Part shown: in pieces, positions 9,035 to 17,122 of the stretch
Numbering within the stretch: position 1 is the stretch's first letter
Layout: every line of letters starts with the position of its first letter
Origin: CAWIVH01 sp963839475
GTDB taxonomy: Bacteria; Acidobacteriota; UBA6911
Direction: 5' to 3'
NCBI GenBank assembly: GCA_963839475.1
Contig: CAWIVH010000017.1
Span: forward strand, 434,001 to 498,000
DNA: 64,000 bases
Position numbers and translations under genes: made by a program
Notes under the pieces: model-generated
The model's input: only the letters and a program-made list of their open reading frames with translations
Databases searched by the model: none
What the model was told of the DNA's origin: nothing

Positions 9035-10140
9035 TGATGCATAAGCGTTGGATGCGTCCAGGTCTGGTTGTGATCTTCGCCTTTGCAGTGGGAGCAGCAC
9101 CCGTCAGGGGTGATGAGGCCGCAGGCAAGTTCCAGGACACCTTCAAGGTAGACAAGACCAAATTGGCTGACAAGGGTCAGGGAACTTACTTCATTCTCGA
9201 ACCCGGCTACAGGTTAATCCTCGAAGAGGGCAAAGATACTCTGACGATCACCGTCCTCGACGAAACTAAGCTGGTAGACGGTGTCAAGTGCCGCGTCGTC
9301 GAGGAGCGTGAGACCAAGGGCGGGAAACTGGAAGAGGTTTCGCGTAACTATTTTGCCATCGATAAGGCCACCGGCGAAGCCTACTACTTCGGCGAGGACG
9401 TGGATGCGTATGACAAAGACGGCAAAATCAAGAGCCATGAAGGCAGCTGGCTGTCCGGTGTGGAAGGCGCCAGGTTCGGGATGCTTCTGCCCGGCAAGCC
9501 CAGGATCGGTGCGCGATACCAGCAGGAGGTGGCGCCCGGGGTGGCGATGGATCGTGCCGAGGTGGTCAGCATTTCCGAGGTTGTCGAAGTGCCCGCGGGA
9601 AGGTTCACCCGCTGCCTTAAGACCAGGGAATCCAGCGGCCTGGAGAGCGGCGTGGAGGAGAAGGTCTACGCCCCGGGTGTGGGGCTGTTGAAGGATGGCG
9701 GCTTCAAGCTGGCCAGGATCGAGAAGCCGAAGGTGGAACTGCCCGCAGCCGCTGCGAACGCGTTCAAAAACGCATTCCCCAACGGCAGGATCCAGAAGCT
9801 CGACGTAGATGAAGAAAATGGAGTCATCGTGTACGACATCGAATTCACGAACGGGAAGGCCGAGCAGGAAACGGACATTGCCGCCGACGGCACCATTCTG
9901 GAGGTCACACTCGTCGTCGACGCAGACGCGGTGCCGCCGGCCGCGCTGAAGGCTATCGAGAAAGCCGCCGCCGGGGCGAAGGTCACCCGGATTGAGAATA
10001 TTGATATCCGTTATGAGACTAAAAACGGCAAGCCGATCAAGCTCGCCCATCCCGTGAGGCATTTTGCTGCCGAGCTCATCAGGGGCAGCAAGAAGACAGA
10101 GGTTGTCGTGACTCTCGACGGCGCCCCGGTCAAGGAATAG
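9034..10140 (+). CDS. Exported protein with C-terminal PepSY-like domains
   Basis: A 368-residue protein with a signal peptide (ending around VRGDEAAG). The first two-thirds (about residues 30-230) is a beta-rich domain of unknown role with LEPGYRLILEEGKDTLTITV and TRCLKTRESSGLE. The C-terminal third (about 235-365) looks like two PepSY-like repeats: AFKNAFPNGRIQKLDVDEEN, then ALKAIEKAAAGAKVTRIENI followed by YDIEF/YETK-type strands. PepSY domains occur in extracytoplasmic proteins and often act in inhibition or binding. The one-base overlap with the upstream stop suggests coupling. The substrate is unknown. Confidence 0.7.
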   Translation: MMHKRWMRPGLVVIFAFAVGAAPVRGDEAAGKFQDTFKVDKTKLADKGQGTYFILEPGYRLILEEGKDTLTITVLDETKLVDGVKCRVVEERETKGGKLEEVSRNYFAIDKATGEAYYFGEDVDAYDKDGKIKSHEGSWLSGVEGARFGMLLPGKPRIGARYQQEVAPGVAMDRAEVVSISEVVEVPAGRFTRCLKTRESSGLESGVEEKVYAPGVGLLKDGGFKLARIEKPKVELPAAAANAFKNAFPNGRIQKLDVDEENGVIVYDIEFTNGKAEQETDIAADGTILEVTLVVDADAVPPAALKAIEKAAAGAKVTRIENIDIRYETKNGKPIKLAHPVRHFAAELIRGSKKTEVVVTLDGAPVKE

Positions 10141-10159
10141 AGACATTAGAGTTCAACCC

Positions 10160-10645
10160 ATGGCAGATATTGACCTGGAAGGTGTCAACAAGCAGGTCCT
10201 GGCGGACACCTTTCGCAACCTGGTGCGGTATGCGCTCAGGAAGACCAGGCGGGACGTGGAGAAATTTGGTGTGACACCAGGAAGCTTCTCCATCAAGGCC
10301 ATGGACGCGAGCTTTGCTGCCTGTGCGAACGCCGGACTATTTGCGCAGCAGTTCTCGCCTTCCATTGGATTGCTCCTGGAAAAAGCCCATCAGCGATCCT
10401 TGATCTTTCACTTCAGCTGGATATCCGGCGGCGCCCGGGAGTCCTTCGAGGCAGGGTTCGATCTCTCATACGAGCCAGACGGAGACCTGAAGGTAAGGCT
10501 GCTTTGGCTTCGCCTGCCTGAGCACATCCCCATTTCGCCGAGCGAGGCGGTCGCCGGCGGACCCAGGCCGCTGGACGAGGCAGTCGTGGAGCGGCTGCGT
10601 ATTCTACAAAAGGGGAGGCTTGCGCCGTACGCCCCCCCGACGTAG
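10160..10645 (+). CDS. Hypothetical cytoplasmic protein
   Basis: A 161-residue protein with no signal peptide or membrane segment. It starts MADIDLEGVNKQVLADTFRN and has a helical N-terminal half and a mixed C-terminal half with a weakly proline-rich end. I recognise no family. The gene begins 19 bases after the PepSY-like gene on the same strand, so it may belong to that transcript, although its ribosome binding site is weak. Confidence 0.55.
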   Translation: MADIDLEGVNKQVLADTFRNLVRYALRKTRRDVEKFGVTPGSFSIKAMDASFAACANAGLFAQQFSPSIGLLLEKAHQRSLIFHFSWISGGARESFEAGFDLSYEPDGDLKVRLLWLRLPEHIPISPSEAVAGGPRPLDEAVVERLRILQKGRLAPYAPPT

Positions 10646-10704
10646 CCTGCAAAGCAGGGTATGCAGGTTCACAGATCCGGATGGTCGGGCGCCACGATTC
10701 TGCC

Positions 10705-11304
10705 TCAAATACCGGCGCCGAGAGTTTTGAGGTTATCGAGAATGGCAGAGACACGCTTCGGGTCCAAATCGATTTTTCGATCATAGTTGGTTTTCTCAGT
10801 CCACAATCCCTTTTCATCGACGACCAACATCGACCATCCGTAGTCAAATAGTTGCTCCACAGCTCGTCGTCTACCTGGATTTTGCAGAAAATTCCCTGCT
10901 ATTGCAGTCTGCCCGGCAAATACAAGCAGCTTTGCATCCAAGGTGGGATCGCCAGTCACTTGCGGGTGAAAGAGGCCAGAATGGACAGCGGCGCTAGTCA
11001 CAATTGACCTTCGAACAATGCGCAATCTCAATGTCGATTTTACATAGAGCCGTATTTTGAGGGTGCCTCGAACCTCCATGAATTTGGGAGTTACATGAAG
11101 ATAGAAATTCTGATGATCGTGGATACCAGCAAGCGCCGGGATGATAAGAGAATACCAGGCAAGCGAACCGCCATAGAGAGGGGCAAGCCTTTTTAGGATT
11201 CCAACATTCCTGTAATTAAGCAAGGCAAAACACAACACAACCCAAAGGAATAGCAGAGCACATTCAAACAAGGTCATTCCCATTATCGATGTCGTATGAA
11301 TCAT
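10705..11304 (-). CDS. Membrane-anchored protein of unknown function
   Basis: A 199-residue protein with two predicted membrane helices near the N-terminus (about residues 10-30, FECALLFLWVVLCFALLNY, and about 44-62, LYGGSLAWYSLIIPALAG) followed by a soluble domain of about 130 residues with a basic stretch (RLRIVRRSIV). No recognised domain. The surrounding DNA is visibly more AT-rich than its neighbours and the gene runs against them, which hints at acquisition. The start is uncertain: ATGs at 11304 and 11280 are both possible and neither has a clear ribosome site. Confidence 0.5.
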   Translation of the reverse strand: MIHTTSIMGMTLFECALLFLWVVLCFALLNYRNVGILKRLAPLYGGSLAWYSLIIPALAGIHDHQNFYLHVTPKFMEVRGTLKIRLYVKSTLRLRIVRRSIVTSAAVHSGLFHPQVTGDPTLDAKLLVFAGQTAIAGNFLQNPGRRRAVEQLFDYGWSMLVVDEKGLWTEKTNYDRKIDLDPKRVSAILDNLKTLGAGI

Positions 11305-11472
11305 TATTTCAAACGCCGCTAAATGGAGCCGTAAAGTGATAAAATGGATACTAGTCGAGCGAAGGAGCCATGTGCAATCCCCGCAACCTACCGCGAGGAT
11401 AATAATCTAGTCGGACAATACATCGTGCACAGATAGGACAGCATTGACCAGGTCATGAAAGGAGCAAGAGCC

Positions 11473-12072
11473 ATGCCCAAGACTCCTGGAAAAGTTAGGA
11501 CGCTGGACTCCAAGAAAGCCGCCAAGAAATCCCCAAACCGTACTCCCCGAAAATCCCCGAAATTCTCTGTTCTGGAGAAGAACATACTCATGTCCAAAGG
11601 AGTTTCGGAAGCCGAGTTCAAGAGGATCCTAAAGATCGGCATCCGCGGTCGCGGGGACTTTCGAAAGGTGGGCGACGCCGGAACCCTGGCATCACTCGCC
11701 GACCTACCTCTCGACACTGCCGGAAAAGTCATAGCCTGGGCGCTCGGCGTGGAGAATATCATCGTGGAGTCGGGCGATATCGTCCGCTGCGTATACTGCG
11801 GGACAAAACAGCCCAAAGACTACAAAAGCGGGGACCTGTGCGTATCCTGCGGGAAACAGGCCGAGCCTATTATGGCCTGCTACTGGTGCGGCTCGAGCGG
11901 GCCGGGCAGGTTCTGCCGCCGCTGCGGTGCCGAATTCGTTCCAAGCGGGGAACTGGAACTGGCAATCCTTCTCAAGCGCGATGGGCTCCCGAAGCAAGAC
12001 ATACCGGAAAAGCTGCGCGTCATGAGTCAAGCCGACAAAGACGTGCTCTGGGGGCGCGCGCGCAGGTACTGA
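11473..12072 (+). CDS. Double-zinc-ribbon protein, function unknown
   Basis: A 199-residue protein. Residues 1-35 are Lys/Ser/Pro-rich and strongly basic, a possible nucleic-acid-binding tail. A helical segment follows, then four CxxC knuckles: CVYCG, CVSCG, CYWCG and CRRCG (about residues 100-155), making two zinc ribbons. The end (SGELELAILLKRDGLPKQDI, VMSQADKDVLWGRA) is helical. This whole second half is related to the N-terminus of the next gene, which begins 8 bases downstream, so they are neighbouring paralogous modules in one operon. The ATG at 11473 is chosen because AAAGGAG lies upstream. The function is not known. Confidence 0.7.
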   Translation: MPKTPGKVRTLDSKKAAKKSPNRTPRKSPKFSVLEKNILMSKGVSEAEFKRILKIGIRGRGDFRKVGDAGTLASLADLPLDTAGKVIAWALGVENIIVESGDIVRCVYCGTKQPKDYKSGDLCVSCGKQAEPIMACYWCGSSGPGRFCRRCGAEFVPSGELELAILLKRDGLPKQDIPEKLRVMSQADKDVLWGRARRY

Positions 12073-12080
12073 GGCAGCGC

Positions 12081-13556
12081 ATGGAACGAGCGGTCTGTGA
12101 ACAGTGCGGCGCAAGACAGCTCACAGATTGGGAGCCTGGAGATTTTTGTTCATCCTGCGGCGCAGCAGTCCGCCGTGAGGTTCGCTGCGCCTGGTGCACA
12201 GAATGGATCCCCGCAGGCAGGTTCTGCCGTTCCTGCGGATGCGAAATCGTGAGCGATCCTCTTTATGGCGCTGCTCGCATGCTGAAGAGCGCCGGGGTGG
12301 ATCGCTTTTCCATCGCTGGGAAGCTGCGTGAACTGGATCCGGAGCAGGTGCAAAACCTCTCGCGGATTTATGAAAGCCAGTTAGCCATCGTCCTGCGGCG
12401 CTGCGACGAAGCACGCCTCTGCGAAGCCTACCTGCTGCAGGGGATTCATTCCCGTCGTATCGAGGAGGAACTCATCCGGCTGCTGCCCATGGAAAAGGAC
12501 GCGCTCCATGCGCTCGCTTCCGGTCCCGCCGGTCCTTTTGAGAGCCGGCCTGAGTTGCTTCCGGAAATCGCCGGGGGAAGCCCGATTCAAGTAACGCGCA
12601 TGCTTGCAGCCATCGCACTGCTGCGCGAGGGGTGCACCAAGCGTGATCTCGTCGCTGCCGCCTCCGCCGCGCTTCACGCTCAGGATGCCGAGCTGGCACT
12701 CGAGGCGGCGCTTGGGCTGGCACACTGGCGCGTGAGAGGACTCCACCGGCAATTCTTGTTTGGCAGGCAATATGACGGCGGGGTCGGGATCGATGCCGGC
12801 CGCCTTGTCGAAATAGCACGCAGCGTCAACTCCCATTCGCCCCTTCATCCATGGGCTGCTGCAGCTTTTACGCTCGCCAGGTTTTCAGACGGGACGCTCC
12901 CGGCGACGGAAACGGCTGCGGAAGAGGAAGCGGAGGAATGGGAAATCTTTCGCGACTCACTTCGCGGCGGTCTGACATCCTCAGATCCGGACCTGCGTTT
13001 TACCTGCGCTCTGGCACTGGGAGATGAGGATATTCTCGCGGGCGAACTTGACGCCGAGGATGAACAACGCAGGGCGGTGGCGCGGCATTATCTCGCGCGC
13101 CACAAATCCCCAGCGGTGCGACACTGCCTTACGGAGGGCTCCAGAGAGGTTTGTACAGAGGTGTTAGACGATCTCTGGCCCCCGCTCCCCAAAGAACTGG
13201 TCGAGCCTGTTCTGAGGGCTGTCGAGCGGGGGGACGCCGATATGCGACTGAAAGGGGCTCACCTCCTTCAGCCGTCCTTAGATGAAAAAACGGTGCAAAG
13301 GCTCGTTAAGATCGCCTGTCGGGAAGCGGACACCCGCATCTTTGAGATTTTGCTGGGCGCGGAATCCCTGCCGGAGAGCAAAACAGTGATTCGCACCATC
13401 ATAAGAGAAGGCCTTTTCCAAACCTTCATCGAAAAATTATCCAACCACATCGATTTTTCGGACGAAGCTGTAGCCAGGCTTGCAAATCCAAAAGAACCTC
13501 AACTCCTGGAATCCATGATACGACTAGCCGATCAACGAGTTGCAGGATGCTTTTAG
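12081..13556 (+). CDS. Double-zinc-ribbon and HEAT-like repeat protein, N-terminal part before a frameshift
   Basis: A 491-codon frame. Residues 1-60 hold four zinc knuckles (CEQCG, CSSCG, CAWC, CRSCG) followed by MLKSAGVDRFSIAGKLREL, matching the end of the upstream zinc-ribbon protein. The rest is a long alpha-helical solenoid resembling HEAT or Armadillo repeats (for example DPDLRFTCALALGDEDILAG). The frame ends at a TAG right after CAACGAGTTGCAGGATGC. Removing one base there would join it smoothly to the following frame (LADQ to ELQDAFSREES), giving a protein of about 873 residues; the combined span 12081-14703 is 3n+1 bases, as expected for one inserted base. GAGG lies 7 bases before the ATG. 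Confidence 0.7.
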   Translation: MERAVCEQCGARQLTDWEPGDFCSSCGAAVRREVRCAWCTEWIPAGRFCRSCGCEIVSDPLYGAARMLKSAGVDRFSIAGKLRELDPEQVQNLSRIYESQLAIVLRRCDEARLCEAYLLQGIHSRRIEEELIRLLPMEKDALHALASGPAGPFESRPELLPEIAGGSPIQVTRMLAAIALLREGCTKRDLVAAASAALHAQDAELALEAALGLAHWRVRGLHRQFLFGRQYDGGVGIDAGRLVEIARSVNSHSPLHPWAAAAFTLARFSDGTLPATETAAEEEAEEWEIFRDSLRGGLTSSDPDLRFTCALALGDEDILAGELDAEDEQRRAVARHYLARHKSPAVRHCLTEGSREVCTEVLDDLWPPLPKELVEPVLRAVERGDADMRLKGAHLLQPSLDEKTVQRLVKIACREADTRIFEILLGAESLPESKTVIRTIIREGLFQTFIEKLSNHIDFSDEAVARLANPKEPQLLESMIRLADQRVAGCF

Positions 13557-14703
13557 CCGTGAAGAATCTGCAGAGCAAATGTCGAAATTATGTGCTTCTG
13601 GTCGTTTTCTGGCTCATGTTGCCTTTGGTGAGTACCCGGCGCGGCTGCGGGCCGATGCCTACGGGCACCTCTCCTATCATGGCTCTGCCTATGGGGGGCG
13701 CTGGTGGGGAGAGTGGATGAGCGCGAGGGCGGTCTCAACCCTGTTCGACGGTCCTGAAAAATTCCTTCAAGGCGTCACCCATGTCCTGAGAGATGCTGAA
13801 CTGGGACAGATACACCTGCATATTGTGGAGGAGCTGTCCGAGCACTGGCCGGAGCTTGAGCCATGGGTCACCGAATGTCGCGCGGCGGTTGGCGATTTGA
13901 TAGCCGCGCTGCTGAACCTTGTGAAGACAACATTCTTGGGCGATAAATCTCAGATTGCGGTGTTATTTACCGCGATGGCGCCGCTCTTTCCTTCCGAGGC
14001 GATCACCGCTATTCTGGCATTGCTCCGCGATCGCAATCTGCTCTCGAATCAATGGAATATCCTATACCGACTGAGGGACGGCTATCCGGTCTTCAGCCAA
14101 TGCCTCAGGGAAAATCCTAAGGTGCTGGCGCAGATTATCGACGTGCTTCTCGACTTGCTTAAGGTCGATGACAGTGTGACAGACAGCATCAGGCCTGCGG
14201 CCGCCAAAATTCTGGAACAACTAGCGCTTACTTATCCCCAATTCCGGGAGGAAATCGCTTCAGAGATCGCGCCGTTGCTGCCGGACTGGACCTTCTTATC
14301 CGGAAGCCATGATGAGTTGGTCCAACTCGCGGAGGCGGTCGGCATCAGGATAAGGTCGTTTGAGGAAAATCAGTCGGCCTCAGCGGCGGAATCTGTGAAT
14401 TCGCTTTCGGACCCGCAGCTCCCGTACCAGCTTGACCTTTTGGATAACGAAGAACTTTTGCCGGGCACTCCCCTTCCCACCCTTGCGATTTACTGCCGGT
14501 TCATGAAATCGATGGGCGAAGCCGCCAACCCCATGGAGAGGATGGCAGCGGCAGGAGTGACTCTGGAGCAATATCTCCAGTGCGTATCGGCCTGGGGTGA
14601 AATAATTTCTCGCCGCAGCGATGTCGCTATCCGTTATAGCCAGCTTTTGGAAGGATGGCTGGGAGACAGGGATTCGAACCCACACTTCTCCGCAAGTCAT
14701 TGA
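13540..14703 (+). CDS. HEAT-like repeat protein, C-terminal part after the frameshift
   Basis: The downstream frame of the zinc-ribbon/HEAT-like gene; no independent ribosome site or good start is visible, so it is probably one gene with the preceding frame. It is almost wholly helical and solenoid-like (PSEAITAILALLRDRNLLSN, RENPKVLAQIIDVLLDLLKV). The last residues, GWLGDRDSNPHFSASH, are not a natural protein end: they translate the 28-base copy of the tRNA-Gln 3' end (14654-14681) and a little beyond. The original C-terminus was therefore either ended inside that site or cut by the recombination that created the repeat. Confidence 0.65.
   Translation: MQDAFSREESAEQMSKLCASGRFLAHVAFGEYPARLRADAYGHLSYHGSAYGGRWWGEWMSARAVSTLFDGPEKFLQGVTHVLRDAELGQIHLHIVEELSEHWPELEPWVTECRAAVGDLIAALLNLVKTTFLGDKSQIAVLFTAMAPLFPSEAITAILALLRDRNLLSNQWNILYRLRDGYPVFSQCLRENPKVLAQIIDVLLDLLKVDDSVTDSIRPAAAKILEQLALTYPQFREEIASEIAPLLPDWTFLSGSHDELVQLAEAVGIRIRSFEENQSASAAESVNSLSDPQLPYQLDLLDNEELLPGTPLPTLAIYCRFMKSMGEAANPMERMAAAGVTLEQYLQCVSAWGEIISRRSDVAIRYSQLLEGWLGDRDSNPHFSASH
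14654..14681 (-). repeat. 28-bp direct repeat of the tRNA-Gln 3' end (candidate attachment site, distal copy)
   Basis: On the minus strand it reads GGGTTCGAATCCCTGTCTCC then CAGCCATC: the T-arm, acceptor 3' strand, discriminator and CCA of the tRNA-Gln gene at 33427-33500. The match is exact over 28 bases (33425-33452) and stops where the T-stem begins. No 5' half of a tRNA is present here. The geometry, with a 3'-end copy about 18.8 kb beyond the 3' side of the intact tRNA, is what integrases that target tRNA genes leave behind. Confidence 0.75.
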
Positions 14704-14805
14704 TTTTTCATGATAAAGCTGCAAAGTATTGATATTCCAATTACCTACGGATCGTCTCACTGGTCTCATTGTTCCACACAAGTCTCGATGGAACGTGATA
14801 GAAAT

Positions 14806-14827
14806 GGACACCAAAAGGACACCAAAT
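14806..14827 (+). repeat. Tandem GGACACCAAA repeat near the island edge
   Basis: Two copies of GGACACCAAA separated by one base. A third partial copy, ATGGACACCAA, lies near the other island edge at 33369-33379 in the same orientation. Within the sequence between the two tRNA-Gln repeats these could be arm-type integrase binding sites. This is inference: no integrase gene is visible. Confidence 0.3.
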
Positions 14828-14934
14828 AGGAATCAAGCCACCAACCATTTGATTTCAAGACGTCTTGGCCTAATCGTCGGATACGGCCGCTTTTTAAATT
14901 CCACACATGCATGCCGCACGGAGGATTGCAGCGG

Positions 14935-15420
14935 ATGACAAACTCGCCGGTGCTCTTGACGGGGGCGACGGGATATGTGGGCGGACGCCCTATCTTCTGT
15001 GGCAGCTCCGCCGCAATGGGGAGGCGTGCATTTCCGCAACCGTATCGTCGACGGCCCGAGCGGCATGCCCAGCCGCGCCGGGCGCGGTGTTTTTGCCGAG
15101 GCGCTGGCAAACCGTTTCCCTTATCTCCCAATCGAAGAAGAGGGTCGCCTGTGCGATCCGCCCCTGCGGGAAAACTGGATCGGGGGCGTCATGCGAACGT
15201 GCTCCAGAATATGGCCGGTTACCTCAAGAAGCAGCTCGATGAAGACTCGCGCCGCGAACTGACAGGCCTCATCGATGACTATCGGACCGGAGAAATTCCC
15301 CTGGTAGTGCCGCTGACGCTGCTGAAGCATTATGTCCGCAGGTCCGATATCCCCTATCTGACGGGGCAGGTCTATTTGAGCCCGCACCCCAAGGAGCTTG
15401 CCCTGCGCAACCACGTGTGA
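14935..15420 (+). pseudogene. Mosaic relic: epimerase N-terminus joined to pieces of a DUF523/DUF1722 protein
   Basis: Starts MTNSPVLLTGATGYVGGR, the Rossmann N-terminus of a DUF2867-type epimerase like that at 20.45 kb. It then passes into sequence that, in another frame, gives GPSGMPSRAGRGVFAEALA and YLPIEEEGRLCDPPLRENWI, the end of a DUF523 domain (compare PSGMPTRNGIGLFARELLQ in the intact gene at 27.6 kb). About 95 residues are then missing, after which the first frame gives HANVLQNMAGYLKKQLDEDS through to HPKELALRNHV, the C-terminus of DUF1722. The match to the intact copy is close but clearly divergent, so this is a separate homologue. Two deletions and frame changes make it non-functional. 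Confidence 0.8.
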
Positions 15421-15563
15421 ACCGGCGCAGCGGCAGGGGGAATTGCTCCCTCATGTGTGGCTCAGCCACCCATCTCGGAAGCATAGGCCAGAATTGCGCT
15501 GAAATCTCATTCTCATCCGGCGAGTCATCGCGGTTGAATGATTCCGCGACCGATCCGGATCTT

Positions 15564-16130
15564 TCACCTCAGGAGCTTTTCAATGGCCCCGGTCATTTCC
15601 GGGGAGTCGGGCGCCACGGCCGGCTCAAATCGCTGCACGACTTTTCCGTTCCGATCCACCAGGAACTTGGTAAAGTTCCACTTGATCTCACCCGCAACTG
15701 CAGGATTGGCATCCCTGGTGATGTATTGATAAAGTGGAGTCTTGTCCTCTCCCTTCACACTCACCTTGGCATAAAGCGGAAATGTCACCTTGTATTTGGT
15801 TGAGCAGAAGGTTTTTATCTCCTCGTTTGTGCCCGGTTCCTGGGCCCCGAAATTGTTGGCCGGAAAGCCCAGAATCACGAAGCCACGATCCTTATATTTC
15901 TCGTAAATGGCCTCGAGTGCGCTGTATTGCGGCGTATAGCCGCACTGGCTGGCGACGTTTACCATCAGGATCACCTTGCCCTTATAGGCCGATAGTGGCA
16001 TCGGTTTCCCGTCGATGGATGGTAAAGTGAAATCGTAGATACTGGATGCGGCAAACATCGATCCTGAAACCATGAGTATCATTCCTCCCGCGATCAACTT
16101 CCGGAATATCCCTTTCGTAAGTCCTGTCAT
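15564..16130 (-). CDS. Exported glutathione-peroxidase-family thiol peroxidase (Cys type)
   Basis: Reduces hydroperoxides, in bacteria usually with thioredoxin-type donors. A 188-residue protein; residues 1-28 form a signal peptide (KLIAGGMILMVSGSMFAAS), so it probably acts in the periplasm. The catalytic motif is VNVASQCGYTPQY with Cys63 where animal enzymes have selenocysteine; GFPANNFGAQEPGTNEEI carries the conserved Gln and KWNFTKFLVD the Trp and Asn. A resolving Cys may be in FCSTKY. The start at 16130 is chosen because GGAGGG lies 7 bases upstream and the signal peptide begins there. The XRE-cupin regulator lies 76 bases upstream on the same strand. Confidence 0.93.
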   Translation of the reverse strand: MTGLTKGIFRKLIAGGMILMVSGSMFAASSIYDFTLPSIDGKPMPLSAYKGKVILMVNVASQCGYTPQYSALEAIYEKYKDRGFVILGFPANNFGAQEPGTNEEIKTFCSTKYKVTFPLYAKVSVKGEDKTPLYQYITRDANPAVAGEIKWNFTKFLVDRNGKVVQRFEPAVAPDSPEMTGAIEKLLR

Positions 16131-16206
16131 CGTTTTCCCTCCACAAATTGGATAGCCTCCACCTGCAAAGCACCCACGCACCTTGTTTTCAAGAAGCAGC
16201 ACCCGC

Positions 16207-16794
16207 TCAAGGGACAGTCACAACCAGGGCGGTGCATCCGGCCTTCCCGATGCGGCGGTAGCTGTGCGGCACGCTGGAATCGAAATAGATGGAGTCACCG
16301 GCCTCCATGACGTTCTCGTCATCCTTGATCGTGAGGGACAACTTTCCCTCCAGGAGATAGATGAACTCGACACCGCCGTGCTGGTGGGCCTGCACTTGGC
16401 CCTCCGGCACGGGATTGAACTCGGCATAATAGGCATTGAGCTTACGTTCCAGGGCAGGAAAATCCAGGCTCTCGAAAAAAAAGGCCGCTTCGCGCGCTCC
16501 GGGCCGCTCCGGAAATCGCTGCCGCTCGTTGCGTCGCACCAGCGCGACCACGTGGCGCTTCCTCTCGTCTCCGAAGAAGAAGTCCAACCCCACGCTGAAG
16601 ACCATCGAGATGCGCAGGAGGGTCGGAAGCGTTGGAAACAACTTTCCCCGCTCGAGCTTGGAAAGCAGGGCGGGCGAAAGCCCTGTGTGCTTGCCCAGCT
16701 CGACCAATCCCATGCTCTTCTTCAGCCGCAAAGCCCGCAGCTTCTCGCCTACTCCGTAAGCTTTGAGGCCCTGATCTATCGTTTTCGAAACCAT
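16207..16794 (-). CDS. XRE-family regulator with C-terminal cupin domain
   Basis: A 195-residue transcription factor. Residues about 12-70 form a helix-turn-helix of the XRE/Cro type (LRALRLKKSMGLVELGKHTG, LSPALLSKLERGKLFPTLPT); residues about 115-190 form a cupin with the metal-binding pattern HQHGGVEFIYLLEG and SVPHSYRRIG. Such proteins usually sense a small ligand through the cupin. It lies directly upstream of the peroxidase gene on the same strand and diverges from the fasciclin gene, making both plausible targets. That regulatory link is inferred from position only. Confidence 0.9.
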   Translation of the reverse strand: MVSKTIDQGLKAYGVGEKLRALRLKKSMGLVELGKHTGLSPALLSKLERGKLFPTLPTLLRISMVFSVGLDFFFGDERKRHVVALVRRNERQRFPERPGAREAAFFFESLDFPALERKLNAYYAEFNPVPEGQVQAHQHGGVEFIYLLEGKLSLTIKDDENVMEAGDSIYFDSSVPHSYRRIGKAGCTALVVTVP

Positions 16795-17122
16795 ACGCGA
16801 TTACTCCTGGCCCGGAGTTTCCCGAGGAACGCGAGTACCAGCCGTTCCTCCAACACTCCACAACATTTGAATGATTGTCACATATTGAATCATCACAATA
16901 AAATATATTTCTTCTGTTTTTATCGCAGGCTCTGTCGCTTTTGTTCCTCTGAATCAAAAAGGAATCGTTCTTTTAACCAGCAGTCACACGAGACAAACAG
17001 AAAGAGAGCATTTGATTGAAAGTTAAATATATTATCACTATATTTACATCGTTGCCGGTGCCCCCGCTCTCAAGTGAGGGCGGTGACCACCGGCTCAAAG
17101 TGAGTCGGGAGGGTAATGAGTT
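16795..17122. promoter_or_regulatory. Divergent AT-rich promoter region between XRE regulator and fasciclin gene
   Basis: About 330 bases, strikingly AT-rich compared with the flanking genes. A possible plus-strand promoter is TTGTCA (16875-16880), 18 bases, TAAAAT (16899-16904). A second AT-rich patch with TATT/TTATCA lies at 17021-17046. A GGGAGGG ribosome site precedes the fasciclin ATG. The site could be operator DNA for the divergent XRE protein; no clear palindrome settles it. Confidence 0.35.

Noticed and set aside
7540..10146. Minus-strand frames opposite the TonB receptor end and the PepSY-like gene
   Set aside because: No start signals or family features; the plus-strand genes explain the open frames.
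14806..14827. Tandem GGACACCAAA copies as a CRISPR array
   Set aside because: The unit is 10 bases with one-base spacing and only two copies; there are no cas genes.
15930..15950. Selenocysteine in the peroxidase
   Set aside because: The catalytic codon is an ordinary Cys codon (SQCGY), with no in-frame TGA and no need for a SECIS element.
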